DNA from: Ochromonas danica
Taxonomy: Eukaryota; Sar; Chrysophyceae; Chromulinales; Chromulinaceae
Length of the DNA stretch: 64,000 nt
Assembly: GCA_015146655.1 (NCBI GenBank)
Contig: VKHL01000080.1
Span: 951 to 64,950, forward strand
Reading direction: 5' to 3'
The notes beneath the pieces were generated by a model. The model was not told the DNA's origin, did not search any database, and saw only the letters and a list, made by a program, of their open reading frames with translations. Positions 56,528 through 64,000 of this stretch are shown piece after piece. Made by a program: the position numbers and the translations under genes. Position 1 is the first letter of the stretch; every line of letters starts with the position of its first letter.

Positions 56528-57297
56528 TCATTCTATACATGGAATGCTATCTGACAAGGAAACTCCAAACTGTTCAAATCCACTGCACAGAGTGTTTACA
56601 TTGAGTCTGATGAGAGCAGTTTCTTCAGTCTGGTCAACACATGAAGTACAGTAGTTAGTGATTGATTGTATGGACTGTAGTGGGCACCAGGTGAATTACC
56701 TTGAATTGAGACCGAAGATAAGGGCTGACAGAGAGTTCACGAATAGCAGTTAAATCTGGATAGACTGGTAGTAGCATCTCTAGTAGACATGGTGTGTCAA
56801 GAGTATGGATTGGTGTTAGTTAGCATGAGGATACTATAGTTGCTGCTTGCCTTTGAGTGCAGCTAGTCCATCACTAATGGGCATCCAAGCATTCGCATCC
56901 AGACTATGTACACCTGGTTGAGAAGGTAACCAAATACAGCCACATCCACGGAAGCCCTTCATATTAGGGAACTGGCAGTCCCATATCTAATGAGGAGGGC
57001 AGAGAGTGATAAGTAGGGAGAAGGGAAGGAGGGAGGGAGGAAGAGGGTGTGACTCACCTCAAAGATGAAGAACGGCCATCCCTCAGAGGTAGAGGCCTGG
57101 AAGTGCACGTCTATAGGGTGGCTGATCACCGCCTGGCCACTCTCTGCTTGAGTCAGAGCGACGTGAGACTCGCCGTAATTCATTCCATTCTTAAGTACCC
57201 AGGCATCATTTCCCGGAACAATCGCCCAGGTGATGCAAACAGCAGAAAGACTACTGACGATGAAAGAAATCTCGCCTACAAAGTGAACATTAGGCAT
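56528..57297 (-). CDS. B9D2: B9 domain-containing protein 2 (ciliary transition zone)
   Basis: Exons: 57297-57058, 56986-56851, 56779-56700 and 56629-56528, 185 aa (human 175). B9D2 works with B9D1 and MKS1 in the transition-zone gate of cilia. Family blocks in order: MPNVHFVGEISFIVSS, CITWAIVPGNDAWVLKNG, SHPIDVHFQASTSEGWPFFI, FRGCGCIWLPSQPGVHSLDA, and the final strand ALIRLNVNTLCSGFEQFGVS. Intron 2 appears to use a GC donor (CAAAG|GCAAGC) with acceptor CTAG|AGATG; this restores LAALKEMLLPVYPDLTAIRE, which fits the family. Read through without it, the frame stops early. An alternative ATG lies 4 codons upstream. It shares a short promoter with the EF-hand gene. Confidence 0.87.
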
Positions 57298-57344
57298 GAC
57301 AATAATCACATCAAAGAAGAATATGATAAGGGAAGGGATGAATT

Positions 57345-57395
57345 GTGGTAAAATAAGGTAAAAGATGATAAAACCAGCGCAATCTAGGTAAAATT
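57345..57395. promoter_or_regulatory. GGTAAAA cluster between B9D2 and EF-hand genes
   Basis: GTGGTAAAATAAGGTAAAAG, GATAAAACCAG and TAGGTAAAATTGG fall within 50 bp of a 163-bp divergent intergenic region. This is the third instance of the motif cluster. Confidence 0.45.
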
Positions 57396-57460
57396 GGAGA
57401 AACGGTCCGTTCCATCAACATAAAGGGTGAATGAGTTATTTAAGGTGACGACCATGCTCA

Positions 57461-59368
57461 ATGGGTGGTGGTGCATCTGTTAATAGTCGATATATGGGTG
57501 GTAAGAAGCTTCAACGCTTCTACCGAGAGGATCTTTACCCCACGATGACTGATCTCTTCCATTTCCTTTGCATCCCCGAGTCCCTTGGGTTTGCCATCTT
57601 TCGAGTCTTTGTGCTCTTAGATAGCGATGAAAGTGGTCTAGCCCAGCAGGAGGCATGTTATAAGTTCTTTCATTGTCGACCTTTTAAGTTCAAAGAGCGT
57701 CTCTTCTTCTGTGAAATCAAAGAAGACAATGATACGATCATTCGTACAGGGTTCACTTATCGAGAATTCTTCATACGAATATGGAGTTATTGTTCCTTGA
57801 CAGTAAATGCTATAGCACGTTATCTCTTTGAGATCTTTGATCCTGATCATCGAGAGTTGATCACCAAGGCTCAAGTGGGTACAATCTTTCGTATGTTATA
57901 TAACCTTGAAGGTGAAGTAGTAGAAGAGAAAGACCTTGCCATCTATCCTTTCAATCAGAAAGATGAGATTGATAAGGCATTGTTTATGGAAGTCTCTCAA
58001 AAGAACCCTTTCTTGATTCAACCTGCTATTCAATATCAATCATACCTTCGTCATCGATTAGGTGGGAGATATGCTTGGGAGACGGTGAGTCAATACCGTA
58101 AGAACCATTTCTTTATCTATGACTATCAATCAGATAATCTACAAGATGCTTGTGAAGCCATTCTTCATGCAGCGGAAGATCTTCATGAGAAGAAACAACC
58201 TATTTCCCCTGAACAAAGTATGCGACAAGGAAGTCTTCGTATTCGTAAGGAATTAGATCTCACCAATCAACAACTTCGTCTACACGAACAACAATTAGAA
58301 ATGGAACGCAAACAAGCTGCTTTAGATGATCCTAGTCGTCCTATGCGACGGGCATGGCAGATCTATGAGGCAAGGAAAGCAATCTTCTTAGAGACAGAAT
58401 ATCTCACAGAAGATCCTTTCCATCGTCATGAAGATCGTCTTGCATTATTTACTCTTCTTGATGAAGCAATTGAAGAAAGTCGTCATTATTATGAATGGAA
58501 AGATATGAATGATCTTCGATCTGCTGAAGGGACTAAGCAAGATCATGAAGCACATTATCAAGACTTCATCGAAACTGAAAAAGGCAAGATCTTTCATAAT
58601 GTTCTCTTTCTTTATCGTCTATATGAAGATCTTCAACATCAAATAGAAGAAAAGAATATTCAGAAATATAAAAGAAATTCAAAGAATAAGATGATGCCAA
58701 TAGAGAAGTCAGAGAAGGAAGCTAGAATAGAAAGTGGTTTACTTGATCTTCGACAGGTCTATGAGGATATCTCAATGATGAATGAAATCACTGGGAAGAC
58801 ATCTGGTAAGGATAGAGAGAATCAATGGGCAGCATTAGCTATGCGTCATTTAAAAGAAGAAGTCGAAGAAGTAAAGAAGAAGAAGTATGCATCAAAGAAA
58901 GATTGTCTTCGTATTGAAGCATTAGTTCATGAAGAACTTTCTCATAGTTTACAAGAGAAGACTATTTATGATTGTAAAATAGACATTGAAAATAATAAGA
59001 AACAACGTGAAGAAGATTATAAAAAGAAAGAATTAGATTTAGTTGTTAATTATGGATCAAGAATTACCAGGTTAGTCTAGATTATTATCTGCTGTTTACC
59101 GTATTTTCGAATATTTTTCATATTTTTGGTATTTTGTTTTTGTCTCTATAGATGGGAGTTTGTATTAGAGAAGAAGAGTAATCGTTATTATTATATGAAT
59201 GTTGATACATTAGAATTACGTCATCCAAAGACAGCTATTTGTGAAGTTTGTGATGCTATTCTCATTCAACATGAGAAACTCTGTCTACAATGTCATACCA
59301 TACGAAACAAAAAGAATCAATTGCTCTATCGTCCTTTAGGCTTTAAGGATATTACTTCTGAATTGTGA
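57461..59368 (+). CDS. N-myristoylated EF-hand protein with C-terminal WW and zinc motif
   Basis: Exons: 57461-59070 and 59152-59368, 608 aa. The start MGGGAS fits the N-myristoylation pattern (Gly2, Ser6). Residues 40-180 contain EF-hand-like pairs (VFVLLDSDESGLAQQEACYK and FEIFDPDHRELITKAQVGTI), some lacking full Ca ligands. A long charged helical middle (about 240-530) follows. Exon 2 encodes a WW-like segment (WEFVLEKKSNRYYYMNVDTL...LRHP) and a CxxC...CxxC motif (CEVCDAI, CLQCHTI). The mix is like large axonemal or signalling proteins of protists. No single family is recognised. Divergence from B9D2 hints at a ciliary role, which is inference. Confidence 0.65.
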
Positions 59369-60147
59369 GCAAACATCTATGATACAGTAACTACTGTACT
59401 AGTAGTAGTAGTACCTTCACTACAGGGTATGTACACTATCTTTCTATACCAGAGGGCAGGCAGTGCTGTACCATCATGTCAATACGGGTATATGTGTTGA
59501 TGGACTGCGGTGGCCATTGAGAAATGTGTTGATGACAGTTTTGATGCTTCATGATGGCATGCAATTGTTGTTGTCGCATTGCTACAGTCCTTTGAAGTAG
59601 ACAACATACAGTACATTCACTCAATCATCAAGCAAGGTTGAACTGGTGTGAATTCTTTTTCATCTCTACAATGCAAAAGAGCGAGTGCTTTTGTTAGCTC
59701 ATTTTGATATTAGCTAAGGATACCAAGGTAAGACAATCGATGTCCTGTTTTATGCGTTTGCTTTAAAGACTAACCTTTGATGTGGTGTTTAAATTACAAT
59801 GACCTGCTACAGTATATTGACCTTGCTAACACAGGAGTTTTCCATCACAAGCCTATGAGAACAATAAATGTTGAACAAGTGTAACAGCTTAATAGCTTTA
59901 AGCACACAATTCGTTGCTTTGGTTCACTATCGCTAATAACAATAAGTCCTTGTGCAATGGCAGATGTGCAAACATCTTCTCATCCAGTCTGTGGTACTTG
60001 GTTCAAAAGCTATCGAATAGCCAATCACAGTCTACCAAATTCCCCAAGACTGCTCTACCTGTGGCCATGTAGACCATCTCATCATCTCTATTCTGTGATT
60101 GTTATGAATTTTTACCCACAGAATATCCCATGAGATATGAGAGACAA
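59369..60147. other. Intergenic between convergent genes
   Basis: 780 bp, AT-rich, with a (TAG)n tract near 59398-59413. A 62-codon minus frame (59436-59624) shows no motif. Nothing was recognised. Confidence 0.4.
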
Positions 60148-61083
60148 TTACTTGCTGTCCTCATCAACAGGCAGAGCAAAGACTCCATGAACAAAGACTC
60201 GATACATCGTCTTCTCTTCCTTACGATTACGATTGATCACTGTGGCATATCGTAACTCCTTCACTACAAAGCCTTGCTCTGTCATCAACTTAGCAACTTC
60301 TTCAAGAGAGAAGAAGTGACATATCGTATTGTCCTGTCGTTGGAATGTATACTCAGCAATTCTCTTCTTATGACGATACATGGTCATGTCATGTAAGCCA
60401 TAGTCTCGAAAGAGAAGGTATTTCTCCTTATTCTTCTTCTGCCCTGCTGAGGAGGAGGAGAGAGCCTCTTTGAGATGAGCAATGACTCGAGAATGACGAT
60501 CAGGAGAAAGAGCAGACAAGACAAAGACAGCTAAGATAGCCTCCACATCACAGCCACAGACTGTCTCACGAGGTGGTGGTTGAGAGATATCCCACAAGTC
60601 TGTCACAATACGATCAGGTTGATAGAGAGGGTTCTCTCTTAGAATAGCTAATGCCTGTGCTGCATAGTCTGTGGCAATGAAGTGACAATGTGGTAGTGCA
60701 GGTAATAGACTGAAAAGTGAGGATCCATATCCACAGCCTACTTCCAGCAGAGAATGACAGTGAGTGAGATAGGAGGCAAACTCTTGGAATAGATAGTTAC
60801 GAGGTTTATAGAGCTGTCCTCTAACATGGTGGTCAAAGAGGTGATTCCAGTGCTCTGAGCTGTTGCAGGCATCCATAGCCTCTGCCTCTGCCTCTGCCTC
60901 AGCCTCTGCCTCTGTCATGTCCTCATCGTGGTGCTGGATAGGAACAGGAGTGATAGCAGGAAGAGAGACACTGGCACGAGAAGATGCCCATTCTGACCAG
61001 TCGAAATCATGGTCAAAATAAGAGACCTTGCCACTAGAAGATGGCAAGGTAGGGTGTACTTCTTCTTCTTCCGATGTCATCAA
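60148..61083 (-). CDS. tRNA N3-cytidine methyltransferase, METTL2/6/8 family
   Basis: Intronless, 311 aa. Family members methylate C32 of certain tRNAs using SAM. Motifs: HWNHLFDHHVRGQLYKPRNY, the SAM loop LLEVGCGYGSSLF, IATDYAAQALAIL, the acidic strand VEAILAVFVLSALSPDRHSR, LLFRDYGLHDMTMYRHKKRI and the C-terminal TMYRVFVHGVFAL. These match METTL2/METTL6/Trm140 in order. An (EA)n repeat of about seven units lies at residues 57-69. Which tRNAs are used cannot be told. No mitochondrial signal is evident. Confidence 0.88.
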   Translation of the reverse strand: MMTSEEEEVHPTLPSSSGKVSYFDHDFDWSEWASSRASVSLPAITPVPIQHHDEDMTEAEAEAEAEAEAMDACNSSEHWNHLFDHHVRGQLYKPRNYLFQEFASYLTHCHSLLEVGCGYGSSLFSLLPALPHCHFIATDYAAQALAILRENPLYQPDRIVTDLWDISQPPPRETVCGCDVEAILAVFVLSALSPDRHSRVIAHLKEALSSSSAGQKKNKEKYLLFRDYGLHDMTMYRHKKRIAEYTFQRQDNTICHFFSLEEVAKLMTEQGFVVKELRYATVINRNRKEEKTMYRVFVHGVFALPVDEDSK

Positions 61084-61299
61084 CCCACTTGATGGTTTTG
61101 GGTGGTGACAAGGTCAATTAGTGTTTTTCATACTAGTCTTTCTAAAGTAATTACACAATAGTGTCCCAACGCATCACAACAATAGGTCGATATTGCTCCT
61201 TCGCCACTGCCGCTTTCTAGCAGAGAGCCGTGAGAACCCCACCAATTCCTCTACAGTATATCATAAGATAAATTATCTTATTTCCTCTCGAAGTATAAA

Positions 61300-61927
61300 A
61301 TGAGAAAGAGAATTAACTTTAGACAGTTAGGAAGAGATAGTGAGCATCGTTGGGCGATGCTTCGCAATATGGTGACCTCCCTCATCAAGCATGAGCGCAT
61401 CATGACCACCACAGCACGTGCGAAAGAGTTACGGCGAGTGGCTGACAAAATGATTACACATGCTAAGAAAGGAGATCTGCATCATCAACGTCTTGCTGGC
61501 GCAGTAGTACGAGAAAAGCCTGCGTTGGTGAAACTCTTTGAGATTCTGGGGCCACGCTACAAGTAGGTTACTACCTCTCCTCCTCCTCCTCCTCCTCTCA
61601 CTATCTGTACTTCTGTGTTCATAGGGAACGCTGTGGTGGTTATACTCGAGTGATGAAGTTAGGTCGTCCTCGTAAAGGAGACTCTGCTGACATGTCCTTC
61701 ATCGAGTTCGTCGATAGGCAAGTCTATTTCCTTCTCTTCCCCCACTGCTCTACTTAGAGTCTAACTATGATGTCTTTACTGCTTCTCACAGAGAAGGAGA
61801 GCTGCGCAAGGCCAGACCTCCTGTGAATCGTTACCCCACCCCTGCTGCTACTACTACCCCTGCCCCTAGCAGTGTCGTCATGGCCGCTGTCCGTGCTCAA
61901 CAAGAGAACGCCTCCGCTGCCAAGTAA
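61300..61927 (+). CDS. MRPL17: Mitochondrial large-subunit ribosomal protein bL17m
   Basis: Exons: 61300-61562, 61625-61717 and 61792-61927, 163 aa. The bacterial L17 core is clear: [76 protein letters not shown] and FIEFVDRE. bL17 sits near the peptide exit tunnel. Organelle (most likely mitochondrial) targeting is inferred since cytosolic ribosomes lack this protein. Intron 2 starts with GC (GATAG|GCAAGT) and ends CACAG, giving a smooth [17 protein letters not shown] join. The C-terminus is Ala/Thr/Pro-rich. A plastid role is possible if the organism has one. Confidence 0.92.
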
Positions 61928-62159
61928 ACTATAGTCCCGCCCACTCTCCCGCCTAAATTAACCTCTCCTTAGCTCAACTTGACTGGTTCTCTCTCACCTC
62001 AGATAGTCAGTCTCACTCCATGGTACTGCCTTCTCTCATCTTACAGCCATCTTCATCACAATACCAAAGCTCAGATGACACCATACCTTTGAGGGAAAGC
62101 CAGCTTAGTTATGTTAACTGGTGGCTGTTCGTTTGTCACAGTATCTACCCAAAACTGTT

Positions 62160-62442
62160 TTAAGCTGTGAGAGAGAAATCATTCCCCTTGTAGTAAGCCA
62201 ACACATACGAGTTGTACTTCGCCACAATACGAATAGGAACAATAGGGACGTTGCCAGTCACTCTGCAGATTTTGTGAATAAGCTTGATAGCTTCTTCACC
62301 TAACCGTCCGATGGCTTCCAGGTTGAAAGTATAGTACTGCTGCGGAATCGCCCGTACTATGACCGTTCTGGCTTCGTAACGGAGAGTATTGCGAGCTTCA
62401 CTAGCCGTGTTGGCCCCCCCATCCGCTTCCTTATAAGACTGT
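62160..62442 (-). CDS. Possible exon of an unidentified gene
   Basis: The minus frame is open after an acceptor-like CAACAG and reads SYKEADGGANTASEARNTLR, then YEARTVIVRAIPQQYYTFNL, EAIGRLGEEAIKLIHKICRV, VPIVPIRIVAKYNSYVLAYY and a stop. Composition is protein-like, but no start is certain and no family is recognised. It lies downstream of the two-TM gene in the same orientation, so it could be an extra 3' exon or a small separate gene. Confidence 0.35.
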
Positions 62443-62527
62443 TGGTGTAAGCAAAGCAAAAGCAAAGCATTCTAAACACACTATACATTATCTACATCAC
62501 TATTTACAACTCTGCCCCATACAATCG

Positions 62528-63556
62528 CTATGAACTATCATCTTGCATCTCAGGATCGACACCATCATCAGTACCACTTTCCTCCTTCCTCTCCTCCTCT
62601 TCGACATCTTCCATTTTCATCGGCATTGATGATGATGATGACGATGATGCATCTCCCACCACCGTGCCTCCCTTGCTCTCACCTTCCTGAGCTTTCCGTT
62701 GCCGCTCATAAATCTCTCTTGCCATAGCCAACTCATCTTCTCTCTGCTTGGCCAATAGTGCAGCCTCAAAACGCTTTCTCTCACGTTTGATTGCTCTTCT
62801 CTTTCGAGCTTCTTCTTCATCTCGACGCTGTTGTTCTTCAAATCGTCTCTCTTTCTCTTTCAAGGCCATGAAAGCTTGCTTCTGGAGGATATCTTCTCTC
62901 TCAGCAATCTGATTCTCAATATCACTAGGAGAGACCTGCTTAGGCTTTATGATAGTTAATAGATGTGCACGATAAGCAAGAAGAGCGACTAGAATAGTCA
63001 GACCACCTAGAATAGCAGCCAAAATGATAACCTCCTTGACAAAGACTGCTACGATGATGACAGCAGGGATATAAGAGAGAGTCAAGGCAAGAAACCATCG
63101 ATTACGACATTCCTCTGCTTGAAAATGTCGTTGTATGATAGACAGTCGTTCTTCTCCTAGACGACGTTGTTCTTCTTCATGGACTTCTGTCTTGGCTTGA
63201 TTGTGAGCATTCGCTTGAATCATAGCTTGGACACGTTGAAGTTCAAGACCTTCTTCTTTCACTTTCCGTATCCTTTCTTTCTTTTTCAGTCGAATGTCTT
63301 CAAGTATCTTTTTTTCAGTTTCCACTTCAGCTAATCGTTTGGTGAGTAATCCCTCGATGCGATGGAGAAGTTCTTCATTGGCTGTGCGCCACATAGGACT
63401 CTTCGACTTCTTCGCTGTTGCTTGAAGGTGATGATACATTCCTTGAAGCTGAGCGGCATTGAGTTGGACTAGTCTTTCTTCTATGCGATCACTATAGTTC
63501 GAGCTGAACTTGTCCTCAGACAAGAGCTCTTTGATAAACAATGCGATAGATGGCAT
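62528..63556 (-). CDS. Two-TM coiled-coil membrane protein, unknown
   Basis: Intronless, 342 aa. Residues 1-150 are helical and charged (IEERLVQLNAAQLQGMYHHL, then KRLAEVETEKKILEDIRLKK). Two adjacent transmembrane segments follow at about 153-195 (WFLALTLSYIPAVIIVAVFV, VIILAAILGGLTILVALLAY), then a second long coiled coil rich in Arg/Glu and a Ser run with acidic end. Both coiled ends should face the same side, giving a hairpin membrane protein. No family is recognised. Confidence 0.65.
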   Translation of the reverse strand: MPSIALFIKELLSEDKFSSNYSDRIEERLVQLNAAQLQGMYHHLQATAKKSKSPMWRTANEELLHRIEGLLTKRLAEVETEKKILEDIRLKKKERIRKVKEEGLELQRVQAMIQANAHNQAKTEVHEEEQRRLGEERLSIIQRHFQAEECRNRWFLALTLSYIPAVIIVAVFVKEVIILAAILGGLTILVALLAYRAHLLTIIKPKQVSPSDIENQIAEREDILQKQAFMALKEKERRFEEQQRRDEEEARKRRAIKRERKRFEAALLAKQREDELAMAREIYERQRKAQEGESKGGTVVGDASSSSSSSMPMKMEDVEEEERKEESGTDDGVDPEMQDDSS

Positions 63557-63725
63557 TAAAATCGATAAAAGACAAGAAAAATAGAGAAGAAGAGATATTA
63601 AAAGAGAGGGAAACCATCAATTGCTAATGGCATTTCTCTCTTTCATGAATGGGAAAGGGTGGACAGGAAACGGTTCATTGAAACTAGTTTATATTTTTGC
63701 TGGATTTCAGCTAATTGTAAAGTTA

Positions 63726-63798
63726 ACCCGGTTAGCTCAGTCGGTAGAGCGCCAGCCTTTTAAGCTGGTGGTCGAGGGTTCGAGTCCCTCATCGGGTG
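63726..63798 (+). tRNA. tRNA-Lys (anticodon UUU)
   Basis: 73 nt cloverleaf. The acceptor stem ACCCGGT pairs with ATCGGGT (one G-U). The D arm is GCTCAGTCGGTAGAGC, the anticodon stem is CCAGC/GCTGG with loop CTTTTAA (anticodon TTT at 63759-63761), and the T arm contains GGTTCGAGTCCC. The GGTTCGA B box and TAGCTCAGTCGG A box are intact. It has no intron and discriminator G. Confidence 0.97.
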
Positions 63799-63884
63799 AC
63801 CATTCTTTTTCCTCAGCCTTCTGAAATGCCAACAATCATACAGTATGCAGTAATAGTATTTTTAAATAGTTCTGGTGTATAATC

Positions 63885-64000
63885 ATGCCAACAAAAAGTA
63901 AGACAATGCGAAGGATAGCAGCAAATTCATTCCTTGCTTTGATTGCTGTTTATTATCCAGTTTCCTTTTCCTTTCCTCTTCGTCCCTACCTCTTTCTCCT
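63885..64000 (+). CDS. 5' end of a secreted or organelle-targeted protein (partial)
   Basis: ATG at 63885 opens a frame to the window end: MPTKSKTMRRIAANSFLALI then AVYYPVSFSFPLRPYLF. A basic start plus a hydrophobic core is a typical signal peptide, with a plausible cleavage before FPLR. Only 38 residues are visible, so the product is unknown. Confidence 0.45.
   Translation, partial: MPTKSKTMRRIAANSFLALIAVYYPVSFSFPLRPYLFL

Noticed and set aside
1-64000. Retroelement, Polinton or other virus-like insertions
   Set aside because: No reverse transcriptase, integrase, capsid or terminal-repeat structure was seen. The endonuclease VII-type gene stands alone without other viral genes.

Overview
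The window is nuclear DNA of a unicellular, ciliated eukaryote. Genes carry short GT-AG introns (two are GC-AG), all three standard stop codons are used, and there are eukaryote-only complexes (26S proteasome, ER membrane complex, SGF29-type Tudor reader). Three alpha-tubulin genes and a B9D2 transition-zone gene point to a cilium or flagellum. A plant-type L-galactono-1,4-lactone dehydrogenase suggests an alga or a protist of algal ancestry, but the sequence does not fix the lineage. Many proteins are swollen by Ser, Gly, Gln, Thr, Pro and Glu runs, and (TG)n and trinucleotide repeats are frequent.

Layout. 1-4.4 kb: the 3' end of one ankyrin-repeat gene followed by a paralogue in which each ankyrin repeat is its own exon. 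5.0-9.6 kb: QTRT2 (queuine tRNA-ribosyltransferase subunit) and a GT31/Fringe-like glycosyltransferase. 10.4-13.5 kb: a nucleoplasmin/HD2-like acidic protein divergent from an ENTH/ANTH endocytic adaptor. 14-19.1 kb: WDR44-like and RPN3 on the minus strand. 19.3-21.7 kb: an FBXO7-like F-box gene and a coiled-coil gene. 22.2-27.1 kb: a small palindromic MITE, GLDH and an MFSD6-like transporter. 27.3-31.4 kb: EMC2, a small coiled-coil gene and a two-thioredoxin-domain PDI. 31.8-36.5 kb: a large DUSP-type ubiquitin protease. 36.5-41 kb: gene-poor, with an endonuclease VII-type HNH gene and a small Ser-rich gene. 41-50.2 kb: an ING-SGF29 fusion, an OGT-methyltransferase fusion, a small ubiquitin-like protein, a putative glycosyltransferase and a beta-propeller membrane protein. 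50.6-56.3 kb: three virtually identical alpha-tubulin genes, two of them forming a 3.2-kb palindrome. 56.5-64 kb: B9D2, an EF-hand/WW protein, a METTL2/6/8-type tRNA m3C methyltransferase, mitochondrial bL17, a two-TM coiled-coil protein, tRNA-Lys(UUU) and the start of a secreted protein gene.

The most notable items are two domain fusions: GT41/OGT plus SAM methyltransferase behind a signal peptide, and an ING-type N-terminus on an SGF29 tandem Tudor. Others are the tubulin palindrome with CDS-limited homogenisation of the third copy, the one-repeat-per-exon ankyrin array, (UG)n tracts next to three 3' splice sites, and a motif near AGGTAAAA shared by several promoters. No retrovirus-like, LTR or capsid-bearing element was seen.
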